DNA of 64,000 nt from Nevskia sp. Lineage in GTDB: Bacteria; Pseudomonadota; Gammaproteobacteria; Nevskiales; Nevskiaceae. The first letter of the stretch is position 1. The number at the start of each line of letters is the position of its first letter. Under the pieces are notes generated by a model, which had not been told where the DNA came from, did not search any database, and was given only the letters and a program-made list of their open reading frames with translations. Both the position numbers and the translations under genes were made by a program. Shown one piece after another: positions 8,271-16,587 of the stretch. Where the stretch lies: contig JAKFUK010000001.1 of the NCBI GenBank assembly GCA_021732745.1, forward strand, positions 198,931 to 262,930, in the 5' to 3' direction.

Positions 8271-9559
8271 CAGCCGATCAGCAGTTGCAGCGCCGACTGC
8301 ACTTCCGGCGCCTTCTTGGCCAGATGCTCCATCACGAACACCTGCATTTCGCCGACCAGGAAGCCCAGCGTGGCGCCGACCGCGATCAGGATCCATTCGT
8401 CCTGCTCGAATGCCGGGTGCAGCAGGCCTTCGAATTCCTCGACCGACAGCTCGGTCATCTTGGTGGCCAGCGTTTCCTCGATCGCCATCGCGTCGGCCGC
8501 ATATTCCTCGATGTGCTTCAGGGTTTCCGGCAGCCGCTTCATGATTTCTTCGGCCACCAGCCGCTTCATTGCCTGGTACTTGGTACTGCCGACGGCGAAC
8601 ACCACGAACGGCTTGGCGATGCCCGACTGCTCGTCGACCACCTTCTGGACCTGCTTCTGGACCATGTTGAACAGGCGGTCCGACAGCGGACCTTTCAGCA
8701 CGGCGTCGATGATGTTGCGCGAGGTGACGATTTCCTTGGCGATCAGGCGGCCGTACTCGGCGGACACTTCGGCGCGGCGCTTCAGGAACAGGCCCTGCCA
8801 CTCGATCAGGCCCATGAAGTACTTGGTCGGGTGCTTGGGGTTGAAGACCATCTTCAGCGCCAGCCAGTCGGTGAACCAGCCGGTGAACAAGCCGAACAGC
8901 GGCATCACCCAGACGTTCTGGGTCACGGCCCAAGTCACTGCCTGCACGAGGCCGATGATGAAGCCGAAGTAGATGCCGGAATTGCGGATGAACTTGAATT
9001 CGCCACTTCCCGCTTCGAGGAAGATGCGGTTCAGCAGCGGTTTGTCGCGCAGCAGGTTCGACACCACCATGTCTTTCAGATCAAAGACCGAGTCGATGTT
9101 CTGCTTGATGTCGATCATGATCGCCCGGACGATGTTCGGCGCTTCATGCTGGATGCGGCTGATGATCAGGCGCTTGACCGCTTCCGGAGCCGCTTCCCAC
9201 AGGCCCGGCGAGTAGACCGAGGCCACTTCGCGGGTGATGTCCTCGACCGCCGCCAGCAGCGGCTTCTCGATTTCCCGGGCGATGCGATCCGGATCGAGCT
9301 TGTTGAAGATGTCTTCCGGCTTGATCAGCCTGGAGGTCATGGTGTCGCAGGCGATCGAGGCCATGGTCGCGGCCTTGCGCGGCACGATGCCCTGCCAGCC
9401 GAGGAACGGCTTGATACCGATGAATTCGATCGGCTCGAACATCATCTTGATCGCGACGATCTTGGTCACGTAGCCGATGGCTGCGGCCACGAACGGCATC
9501 GACAGATACAGCCACCAGTTCAGTTGTACGTCGGCAACGATCTGTGCCCAGCTTTGCAT
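8270..9559 (-). CDS. DUF445-family membrane protein
   Basis: A 429-residue protein of the DUF445 family. An N-terminal membrane segment (WWLYLSMPFVAAAIGYVTKIVAIKMMF, as residues 15-42) leads into FIGIKPFLGWQGIVPRKA. A second copy of this signature in the middle (GLFTGWFTDWLALKMVF, then FMGLIEWQGLFLKRRAEVS) shows the internal duplication typical of the family. A final hydrophobic helix lies near residues 395-412. The biochemical role is unknown. It is translationally coupled to the LolA-like gene. It is separated from the upstream Abi-alpha-like gene by 59 bp. Confidence 0.85.
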   Translation of the reverse strand: MQSWAQIVADVQLNWWLYLSMPFVAAAIGYVTKIVAIKMMFEPIEFIGIKPFLGWQGIVPRKAATMASIACDTMTSRLIKPEDIFNKLDPDRIAREIEKPLLAAVEDITREVASVYSPGLWEAAPEAVKRLIISRIQHEAPNIVRAIMIDIKQNIDSVFDLKDMVVSNLLRDKPLLNRIFLEAGSGEFKFIRNSGIYFGFIIGLVQAVTWAVTQNVWVMPLFGLFTGWFTDWLALKMVFNPKHPTKYFMGLIEWQGLFLKRRAEVSAEYGRLIAKEIVTSRNIIDAVLKGPLSDRLFNMVQKQVQKVVDEQSGIAKPFVVFAVGSTKYQAMKRLVAEEIMKRLPETLKHIEEYAADAMAIEETLATKMTELSVEEFEGLLHPAFEQDEWILIAVGATLGFLVGEMQVFVMEHLAKKAPEVQSALQLLIG

Positions 9560-9618
9560 TGCGTTTTCTCCCCGCGCTATTCGTTCTGTGAGGCTCGTCT
9601 GTCGCTAGTGCTTCAACT

Positions 9619-10377
9619 TCAGTCTTCGGTGATCCGGCACGCTTCCCAGAGGTTGCGTCCCAGTTCGGAAATCTTCAGCACCCGGCGCTTCAGCTGATTG
9701 CGCTGACCGCTGACTTTCATCTGGGCGATCAGCTTCCTGAGCACGTCATCGGTTTCGAGGATTTCGTACTTGGTGGTCAGCGCGTAGTCCTCCGGCCCGG
9801 TTTCGACCAGCCCCGCCGCCATCAACCGCTGGATGTAGCCGCGAGTCATTTCCGGCAGTTGCACGCCAGCCGCACGGCCGACCGAGCAGGTGTTTTCCAG
9901 CACCACATGGGACTGGATGCCGAGCTTGGACAGCGCCACCAGATTGATCAGCGGGTAGACGCCGCCATCGGACACCGCCGACAGGATGCGGGCTTCGTCC
10001 GGCAGCAGATTGCGCAGCAGGCTGGAGTAATAGGCCAGCTCCGCCTGTTCCTTGCTCTGCTCGCTGGAAATGGCCAGCAGTTCGCGCAGCATCTCGGCGG
10101 GCTCGCGCAGATCGCGTGTCGGCGCGTGGCCGCTCTGGGCTTCCATCGAGAATGCGACCACCTGCACGGTCTGCTCGCCGCCGCCTTCCAGACGGTCAAG
10201 CCGGTGTTTCAGCTCGCCGAGGATGCGCTTCTCGACCTTGTCCATCTGCTCCTGGACGATCGCCCCGCCCGGCAGCTTCGCCAGCAGGCGATTGGCCAGC
10301 GGCGGGCTGCCGGGCGTGTCGTCACCGACCGCCGCTTCGAGCGCGCGCTGCCACAGGGACGGATTCTTCTTGCTCAT
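9619..10377 (-). CDS. Abi-alpha/DUF4393-like protein
   Basis: A 252-residue soluble protein. The centre resembles the Abi-alpha (DUF4393) family: a helical segment, then YYSSLLRNLLPDEARILSAV, VYPLINLVALSKLGI, and a later winged-helix-like region (YIQRLMAAGLVETG). Some members of that family are linked to phage abortive infection. Here it sits inside an envelope operon, with ATGA overlap to the upstream membrane-protein gene, so a structural or regulatory role in that operon is as likely as defence. The assignment is by pattern only. Confidence 0.55.
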   Translation of the reverse strand: MSKKNPSLWQRALEAAVGDDTPGSPPLANRLLAKLPGGAIVQEQMDKVEKRILGELKHRLDRLEGGGEQTVQVVAFSMEAQSGHAPTRDLREPAEMLRELLAISSEQSKEQAELAYYSSLLRNLLPDEARILSAVSDGGVYPLINLVALSKLGIQSHVVLENTCSVGRAAGVQLPEMTRGYIQRLMAAGLVETGPEDYALTTKYEILETDDVLRKLIAQMKVSGQRNQLKRRVLKISELGRNLWEACRITED

Positions 10378-11126
10378 CGTGCAGGCGCTCCGGCCGGTGG
10401 GGTCTTGCGTTGCGGTTGCGACGGATCAGCCGCTTGCTGAAGCCGCAGGGTGTTCACCGGCAGTTTCAGATCCGCGTGCTGAATGATGACCGGGATTGCC
10501 TCCGTCGGGGCTGTCACATCGAGCCCGAATTTGGCCAGAATCGGTGTCGTGACCTCGCGCTGCGCCTTGATCCGCGTATGCAGCACGGTGTCGACCGGCG
10601 CCTTGATCGTCTGATTGAGCTTCAGGCCGATCGGGCCGCGAAATTTCACCCGCAAGGTGGTGTCGATCGGCACCACGAACTTCACCGGCTGCTCGAACTG
10701 CAAGGGCACGCGGCCGGCGAAGGCGACGTTCCTGAGCCGCTTGACGTTCTGGTAGACGAAGTCGGTACGGCCCTTGATGTCGGCGAAGGTGTCGACCGGA
10801 ATCACGCCGCTGTACTCGATGGTGAATTTCAGCGGCACTTGCGTGTCGAGGTCGATGTCGGCGGTGTAATCGCCTTCGATCGGCAGGTCCAGCGTCTGCT
10901 TGAACGGCACGGTGGCGTCGATGTAGCCATCGAGGTTGATCGTCACCTCGTTGGTCGCCTGGGCCTGGGCGACGAACTTGGGCGGCAGAGTGATGATGGC
11001 CGGCTGATTGCCGATGGTCAGGCCAACGACCAGATAGGCGTAGACCCACAGGCCGACAAAGCCGAAAGCGACCAGCAGGCCAGCGCCGCCGATCAATCCA
11101 GCCAGCCATTTCAGAAGGCGTTTCAC
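10374..11126 (-). CDS. Membrane-anchored beta-strand protein, copy 2
   Basis: A 250-residue protein with one N-terminal transmembrane helix (residues about 10-35) and a long periplasmic part. That part is built of short alternating strands rich in VP/IP turns (DATVPFKQTLDLPIEG, DTQVPLKF, VKFVVPIDTTLRVKFRGP). No named family recognised. It is a diverged paralogue of the next gene upstream: NQPA, LD-x-x-I-x-x-TVP-x-x-Q, RVKFRGP-x-x-x-KL-x-Q and the DL-x-LP ending occur in the same order. It overlaps both neighbours by 4 bp, so the stoichiometry of the two paralogues is probably coupled. Confidence 0.75.
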   Translation of the reverse strand: MKRLLKWLAGLIGGAGLLVAFGFVGLWVYAYLVVGLTIGNQPAIITLPPKFVAQAQATNEVTINLDGYIDATVPFKQTLDLPIEGDYTADIDLDTQVPLKFTIEYSGVIPVDTFADIKGRTDFVYQNVKRLRNVAFAGRVPLQFEQPVKFVVPIDTTLRVKFRGPIGLKLNQTIKAPVDTVLHTRIKAQREVTTPILAKFGLDVTAPTEAIPVIIQHADLKLPVNTLRLQQAADPSQPQRKTPPAGAPAR

Positions 11127-11833
11127 GGTGCGGGAGCAGGTGCTGGGTTGCCAGTGACACCGAGAATCACCGTGCGCAGCGGCAGCAGCAGATCGGATTC
11201 GACGATCACGATGTCGGCCGGATCGGGAATGGTGATGGTCGCTTCGAGTGCCGAGCGCACCGGCACCGACATCCGGCTCTTGATCGGGATGGTGGTCGAG
11301 ATTTCGGTTTTCAGCGGCACGGTCAGCGCCTGCTTGAGCTTCGCTTTCACCGGCGCGCGGAACTTGAGTCGCACCAGCTGATCAACCGGAATGTTCAGGC
11401 TGACCGGCACCACCGCCTTGACCGGAATCTTCCCGCGCAACGGCAGGTCGTGCTTGTCGCCGAGGATTTCGGCCTTGATCACGGTGTCGATGTCGAGAAT
11501 CTGGTCAATCTGGATCTTGTCGCGCACCGGCACATTGATCTTGATCGGCACGTCGCCATCGAAATCGGCCATCACGTTCAGGGTTTCGGCGATCGGGATG
11601 GTGATGATCTGATCGACCGGCACGGTGGTGGTGATGCTGGTATCGAGCTCGATTTCCAGATTGTTCAGCACATTGGCCGATACCCGGATCGGATCGGGGA
11701 TGATCACTTTCGCTGGCTGATTGGTCAGCAGCAGCCGGGCGTCGACATTGCGGAACACCCAGACGCCGACCAGCAGGCCCGCCGCCACACCGATGATGGC
11801 AATCACGCCGACAAAGGCCAGAAAGGTTTTCAT
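11123..11833 (-). CDS. Membrane-anchored beta-strand protein, copy 1
   Basis: A 236-residue protein: N-terminal transmembrane helix (LAFVGVIAIIGVAAGLLVGVW), then NQPAKVIIPDPIRV and about 180 residues of repeated short strands (TTVPVDQIITIPIAETL, DVPIKINVPV, LRGKIPVKAVVPV). It shows clear order-for-order similarity to the gene at 10374-11126, so it is a tandem duplicate. The ATG at 11833 is chosen because it starts the hydrophobic signal; the frame remains open upstream into the DUF1302 stop. The function is unknown. A periplasmic scaffold or lipid-path component is a guess from context. Confidence 0.75.
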   Translation of the reverse strand: MKTFLAFVGVIAIIGVAAGLLVGVWVFRNVDARLLLTNQPAKVIIPDPIRVSANVLNNLEIELDTSITTTVPVDQIITIPIAETLNVMADFDGDVPIKINVPVRDKIQIDQILDIDTVIKAEILGDKHDLPLRGKIPVKAVVPVSLNIPVDQLVRLKFRAPVKAKLKQALTVPLKTEISTTIPIKSRMSVPVRSALEATITIPDPADIVIVESDLLLPLRTVILGVTGNPAPAPAP

Positions 11834-11849
11834 GGAGTCGTTCGGAGGC

Positions 11850-14045
11850 TCAGAACTTGTAGGCGATGCTGGCGGCAACGAAATCGCGATCCGCCAGCGT
11901 GTTGCGGCGACCGCCACCGAAGAAGAAGGTGCCGATCAGGTTGATGTCGAAAGCGCCGTAGTTGAAGCGCAGGTCGGCGACACCGAGCTTGCGCCCTTCG
12001 AGGAAGTTTTCGGCAAGGCCCGGCGATACGCCGGTGACATCGTGGGTGTAGACCAGAAACGGCGTGACATCGAGGCCGGGAATCACCACGTCCGAGTAAT
12101 GCAGCAAGGCACCGGCACGATAGCCCCAGGAAAACGGCGTCACGTAGCCGCCGGTGTTCTGGATCGGGTTGATGCGCAGCGCATTGCCGGTATCGGCCAC
12201 ACCCGGCCCGCCGTGGGTGTCGGTGCCGGGGGCTTCAAATTGCAGTCGCGAGCGCGACGGCAGATCCGGAATCCAGATTTCGGTCACTTCCAGCAGCAGG
12301 GCCGTGTCCTTGGTGCCGAGAAACGCCGTGTTGCCGAAGATCTTGGTGATGCCGATCGAGGCTTGCTGCACCTGCAAGCGCTCGTAGCCGCGAATGTAGG
12401 ACCCCGGTGCCACTTCGCCGCCGATGCCGCCGCGATATTCGGTGACGAAATCGGGAATGCCGGTGCGCGAACCGGGCACCGTGGTCCCGAGCACGCCGGG
12501 CGCACCGGCCAGCGCCTGTAGCGCGCCGATCGCGCCCTGCAGGTTGCCGGTGGTTGCCGCGAGAATCGACAGCGCATTGGTCGGGTCCTGAAGCGCCAGC
12601 ACCAGCCCCTGCACGGTGTTGTCGGCCGTGAACAGCGGAATGTCGTTGCGCGGCAGCGCCGGTTGCAGTGCGGCGAGCAGCACGTCTTCGAGATCGACCT
12701 GCACCGGCTGATTCGGCCGGTAGGAAAACTCGCCTCGGATCGCCACACCCTGATACAGCGTCGAGAAACTTGCGCCAAGCAGATGAATATCCTCGGGATA
12801 TTCGAGGAAGTACTGCGCCGTATCGAGCGGCACCGCTTCCCGCTGATGAGTGCCCGGCACGCCGCAGGCGGCGATGAAGCTGGTCAGATCGACGGCGTCG
12901 ATGCCGGACGGATTGCCTTCGCGGCGCGCGCAACTGGCGTCCGATGCAGTGGCCCCGGCGGTCGGAATGCGCGAGTGATAGCGCGAGTAGTACAGGCCCA
13001 GCTCGGAGCCGCCGAACCAGTAGTCGTCGGGATGCCAGTACACGGCCAGACCGTACTGGCCGCCTTCGCTGGGCGTGCGATTAGCCCCGCGCCGCAGGGT
13101 GAGGCTGGTTTCGCTGACCAGACCGAGCACGTCATTGCCCGGCGTGCCGATTTGCAGCGGGTCGTAGGGCGCTTTCGCGAACGGCGCGATGATCCCTTCG
13201 TTGGCGGTGATGTGGTTCGAAGCATTGAAGAACGACAGATACGAGCCGCGCGGCGGAATGCCGACCGGCCGCCATTCGAACTGATAGAACGCCTCGAAGC
13301 CGAAATCCTCGTTGATTGGCCCCTTGGCGACCACCATGCCGGCCGGCTTGTAGACCTCGTCCAGCGAACCACCCGGGCGGCTCAGGTTGTTGACGTCCGG
13401 CGGGTTGTTGAAATTGAGGCTGCCTTGCGTCGCGAAGCTGGCTTCGCCCCAGACCAGCCGCTGGCGGCCGATCGACACGTCGATCGCGCGATCGTTGATG
13501 TCGAAAGTGTTCTGGACGTAGGTGTCGAGCAGCTGCGCGCCGTAGCCGATCTGATGGATGGTTTCGATGTCGCGCTTGTTGCGCACCACCTGCCCCGGCG
13601 GCGCACCCGGCGCGACGATCTGGTTCGGGTGGTTCTCGCGCAGTGTGGTGTTGATGTAGTCGTAGAACAGCAGCACGCCGGCTTCAAACTTCAGGTTGTC
13701 ACGGCTGACCTTGAGCCTGGAGGTCCACTTGACCGGCGAGGAAATGAAATCGCCCTGGTCGTAGTTCAGATTGCCTTCGTCGTAGACCGAGTTGCGGGCA
13801 CCCGGTGCCGCCAGATAGCGCTCGTTGGGGCCGGTTTCGTCGGGGCTGACGGCCAGGCATTCATCCGCCGCGCAGAGATTCGGATCGAGATTCGACTTGC
13901 CGACCAGATTCGGATCGCGTGCCTCGATGCGGATCGCGGTACCGACCGTGACCCGGTTGTTCCAGTCGAATTCGAGATCGTCGATCCAGCCTTCCGCGAA
14001 CGCCGCCAGCGGCAGCGCGGCCAGCACCAGCAGCCAGTGCTTCAT
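11850..14045 (-). CDS. DUF1302-family outer membrane protein
   Basis: A 731-residue protein with a signal peptide (MKHWLLVLAALPLAAFAEG) and a beta-barrel-like body ending in Phe (ASIAYKF), as expected for outer membrane insertion. Family cues: DWNNRVTVGTAIR near the N-terminus, VSIGRQRLVWGEA, LNFNNPPDVNNLSRPG, and aromatic amphipathic strands such as FGFEAFYQFEWRP. DUF1302 proteins often occur with LolA-like or DUF1329 proteins and RND pumps in steroid or hydrocarbon metabolism and in surface lipid export. Here the LolA-like partner is present but no RND gene. The start overlaps the DUF4282 stop (ATGA). Confidence 0.88.
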   Translation of the reverse strand: MKHWLLVLAALPLAAFAEGWIDDLEFDWNNRVTVGTAIRIEARDPNLVGKSNLDPNLCAADECLAVSPDETGPNERYLAAPGARNSVYDEGNLNYDQGDFISSPVKWTSRLKVSRDNLKFEAGVLLFYDYINTTLRENHPNQIVAPGAPPGQVVRNKRDIETIHQIGYGAQLLDTYVQNTFDINDRAIDVSIGRQRLVWGEASFATQGSLNFNNPPDVNNLSRPGGSLDEVYKPAGMVVAKGPINEDFGFEAFYQFEWRPVGIPPRGSYLSFFNASNHITANEGIIAPFAKAPYDPLQIGTPGNDVLGLVSETSLTLRRGANRTPSEGGQYGLAVYWHPDDYWFGGSELGLYYSRYHSRIPTAGATASDASCARREGNPSGIDAVDLTSFIAACGVPGTHQREAVPLDTAQYFLEYPEDIHLLGASFSTLYQGVAIRGEFSYRPNQPVQVDLEDVLLAALQPALPRNDIPLFTADNTVQGLVLALQDPTNALSILAATTGNLQGAIGALQALAGAPGVLGTTVPGSRTGIPDFVTEYRGGIGGEVAPGSYIRGYERLQVQQASIGITKIFGNTAFLGTKDTALLLEVTEIWIPDLPSRSRLQFEAPGTDTHGGPGVADTGNALRINPIQNTGGYVTPFSWGYRAGALLHYSDVVIPGLDVTPFLVYTHDVTGVSPGLAENFLEGRKLGVADLRFNYGAFDINLIGTFFFGGGRRNTLADRDFVAASIAYKF

Positions 14046-14524
14046 TCGCCGCCCTCATTCGAGACCGTGCTCTTGGGCCGGCGCGGCTTCCAGAACTGGA
14101 TGCGCGGCAGGTCGATGATCTCGGTGCGATCCATGATCGTCTCGGTCTGGCCCTTCAGGGTCACGACGTGATCCATCAGCGACTCCATGTACACCACGAT
14201 GCGAAAGATCGACAGGATCACTTCCAGCGCCACCCGCACCACCACCACGCCAGAGACGAACAGCACCGGCATGATCAACAAGGCCCAGACCAGCCCGAGT
14301 GGCGTCGAGTAACCGAACACCAGCGCGGCCAGATACAGATTGATGGCGGCGACACCGGCGATGCACAGCAGATAGATCGCCGGCGCCATGCGGGTGGTGA
14401 CGATCGAGCGCATCTGCACATCGGCAAGGCCGACCAGCACTTCGCCGAGTTCGGCACGAGTCGCCGCCCACGGCGGCAGCGCATCCGGGCCGGTGCCGGG
14501 CGCATTCAGCAAGTCAGGTTTCAT
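14042..14524 (-). CDS. DUF4282-family membrane protein
   Basis: A 160-residue protein with two transmembrane helices (APAIYLLCIAGVAAINLYLAA at about 47-67 and VWALLIMPVLFVSGVVVV at about 79-96). The DUF4282 ending VRVALEVILSIFRI follows, then a cytoplasmic tail with a coiled-coil-like stretch. It is the first gene of the seven-gene minus-strand operon; a purine-rich GAGGGGAG lies about 10 nt before the ATG. The function of the family is unknown. Confidence 0.8.
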   Translation of the reverse strand: MKPDLLNAPGTGPDALPPWAATRAELGEVLVGLADVQMRSIVTTRMAPAIYLLCIAGVAAINLYLAALVFGYSTPLGLVWALLIMPVLFVSGVVVVRVALEVILSIFRIVVYMESLMDHVVTLKGQTETIMDRTEIIDLPRIQFWKPRRPKSTVSNEGGE

Positions 14525-14765
14525 GCCTGCGCGACTCCCCTCGCAGCGTGTCGCTGTCGACGGCTCGAGCCGCCTTGGATTCTGGTTTCGTCCGCGATCT
14601 GGCGTCGCGTCTGCGTGCCACCTGACCCGTCGGCCGGGCCGCGCAGGCTGAAGGCACTGACGATGTCGTCACAGCCTACACATCACTGTGACATCCGACA
14701 ATGGCAAGGTCCGAATGGCCTCTCGCCCCTATCATGTCGGCCCTTTCCGCCATCCAGACGCCCCG

Positions 14766-15218
14766 ATGTCCGTCCCGCCGACCGGCTACCCCGCCAACCC
14801 TGCCCTGAGCATCCACGCCCACTACCGGCACTTTGAACGCGAGCGGGTTCGCTGGTCCGACACCGACCAGATTGGCCACGTCAACAACCTGGCCTTCGGT
14901 GCCTACTGCGAAACCGGCCGCTCGATGTTCATGAACCAGGTGACGATGCAGAACCGCGATCTGGGGCGGCTGTTCGTGGTCAGCCAGCTGATCGTCAACT
15001 TCCTCGGCGAACTGCATTGGCCGGCCGAAGTGATGGTTGGCACCGGCGTGATGGCGATCGGCCGCACCTCCTATCGCGTCGGCCAGGGCTTGTTCGTCGG
15101 TGATCGCTGCTTCGGCACCGCCGAATCGCTGCTGGTGCAGATCGACGACAAGACGCGGCGGCCGACGCCGATCAGTGATGAGCTGCGTGACTGGCTCGAG
15201 GGCTTTCGGATCGGTTGA
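14766..15218 (+). CDS. Acyl-CoA thioesterase, hotdog fold
   Basis: A 150-residue 4HBT-type thioesterase, expected to hydrolyse an acyl-CoA to free acid and CoA. The motif RVRWSDTDQIGHVNNLAFGAYCETGR holds the catalytic Asp-x-x-x-x-x-His-Val-x-x segment of the 4-hydroxybenzoyl-CoA thioesterase/YbgC-FadM group. The core strands VNFLGELHWPAEVMVGTGV and YRVGQGLF follow. The ATG at 14766 is preferred; an upstream extension to 14688 adds 26 residues with no family match. It diverges from the DUF4282 operon and precedes argA. Confidence 0.85.
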   Translation: MSVPPTGYPANPALSIHAHYRHFERERVRWSDTDQIGHVNNLAFGAYCETGRSMFMNQVTMQNRDLGRLFVVSQLIVNFLGELHWPAEVMVGTGVMAIGRTSYRVGQGLFVGDRCFGTAESLLVQIDDKTRRPTPISDELRDWLEGFRIG

Positions 15219-15233
15219 GGCAGCCTCGCCGCC

Positions 15234-15239
15234 TATAAT
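15234..15239 (+). promoter_or_regulatory. Consensus -10 box just before argA
   Basis: A perfect TATAAT ends 7 nt before the argA ATG, which would place the transcription start at or next to the initiation codon (leaderless mRNA). A TTGAGG lies upstream but with only a 13-nt spacer, so the -35 is doubtful. Confidence 0.5.
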
Positions 15240-15246
15240 CCGCGCA

Positions 15247-16578
15247 ATGAACCCCGACGATTTCGTCGCCGCCCTGCGCGGCGCGGCACCCTACATCCAC
15301 GCCCACAACGGCCGGACCTTCGTCATCGCTTTCGGTGGCGAAGCGGCGCTGCGTCCCGATTTCGACCGCTTCATCCACGATCTGGCCCTGCTGCACAGCC
15401 TGGGCGTGCGTCTGGTGCTGGTGCACGGCGTGCGGCCGCAGATCGAAGCGCAGCTCGCCGCCCGGCAGATCGCGCCGCAGTTCTCCGGCGACCTGCGGAT
15501 CACCGATGCGCCGACCATGGAATGCGTGAAGGCTGCAGTCGGCATCCTGCGCATGGATATCGAGGCGCGGCTGTCGACTGGCCTCGCCAGCACGCCGATG
15601 GGCGGCGCGCGGCTGAAAGTGGCCGGCGGCAACTGGGTGACGGCGCGCCCGGTCGGCGTTCGCGATGGCGTCGACCATCTGCTGACCGGCGAAGTCCGGC
15701 GCATCGACGTCGCCAGCATCGAAAACGCGCTCGACGAAGGCCGCATCGCCGTCCTGAGCCCGATCGGCTACTCGCCGACCGGTGAAATCTTCAATCTGCG
15801 CGCCGGTGACGTGGCCCAGGCCGTGGCTACTGGCCTGAAGGCCGACAAGCTGCTGTTCCTGCTCAATGCCGACCCGGATCGCTGGCAGCTTGCCGACGAC
15901 ACTGGCGATGCCGGCCAATTGCCGCTGCACGATGCCGAAAAGCTGCTGGCGCGACCGACGATCCAGGCTTCGCTGTCGCCCGAGGACCGGGCGCTGCTGC
16001 AATCAGCGCTGGCTGCCGGTCGCGGTGGTGTCGAGCGCGTGCACCTGATCGGCTCGGAACCGAGTGGCGCCTTGCTGCGCGAGCTGTACACGCGCGACGG
16101 CTGCGGCCTGATGTTCCATGCCGACGACAACTACGAAGCGGTGCGCGAAGCCGGCATCGAGGACATCGGCGGCATCCTGGCGCTGATCCAGCCGCTGGAG
16201 ACCAGCGGCGTGCTGGTGCCGCGCTCGCGCGAGCAACTGGAAATCGAGATCAGCCTGTTCGATGTCATGGTCCGCGACGGCACGGTGATCGCCTGCAGCG
16301 CGCTGATTCCGTTTGCCGATGACGCGATGGCCGAGTTCTCCTGCGTCGCCGTGCACCCGGATTACCAGCGCGAAGGCCGTGCCGAAGCCCTGCTGAAGCG
16401 CGCCGAGGAATCCGCCGCCAAGCTTGGCATCCGCCGCCTGTTCGCGCTCACCACTCACACCCCGCACTGGTTCATCGAGCACGGCTTCGTCGCCGGCACG
16501 CCGGACGATCTGCCGGCTGCGAAAGCCCGGCTCTACAACTGGCAGCGCAAGTCGATGGTGCTGGTGAAGACGCTGTAG
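15247..16578 (+). CDS. argA: Amino-acid N-acetyltransferase (N-acetylglutamate synthase)
   Basis: This enzyme transfers acetyl from acetyl-CoA to glutamate, the first step of arginine synthesis in the cytoplasm. The 443-residue protein is the classical two-domain form. An amino-acid-kinase domain covers residues about 1-290 (FVIAFGGEAALRP, LVLVHGVRPQIE, and DKLLFLLNADP), and a C-terminal GNAT domain follows (AEFSCVAVHPDYQREGRAEALL, with acetyl-CoA-binding QREGRAE). The length matches the family (about 440). In this class the kinase-like domain binds arginine as feedback inhibitor. No Shine-Dalgarno site precedes the ATG. Confidence 0.95.
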   Translation: MNPDDFVAALRGAAPYIHAHNGRTFVIAFGGEAALRPDFDRFIHDLALLHSLGVRLVLVHGVRPQIEAQLAARQIAPQFSGDLRITDAPTMECVKAAVGILRMDIEARLSTGLASTPMGGARLKVAGGNWVTARPVGVRDGVDHLLTGEVRRIDVASIENALDEGRIAVLSPIGYSPTGEIFNLRAGDVAQAVATGLKADKLLFLLNADPDRWQLADDTGDAGQLPLHDAEKLLARPTIQASLSPEDRALLQSALAAGRGGVERVHLIGSEPSGALLRELYTRDGCGLMFHADDNYEAVREAGIEDIGGILALIQPLETSGVLVPRSREQLEIEISLFDVMVRDGTVIACSALIPFADDAMAEFSCVAVHPDYQREGRAEALLKRAEESAAKLGIRRLFALTTHTPHWFIEHGFVAGTPDDLPAAKARLYNWQRKSMVLVKTL

Positions 16579-16587
16579 TCGGCGCCG

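Noticed and set aside
8126..9697. 523-codon plus-strand frame opposite DUF445 and its neighbours
   Set aside because: It is a mirror frame of GC-rich coding sequence: His/Arg/Asp-rich composition, no domain, and the opposite strand carries clear families with coupled starts.
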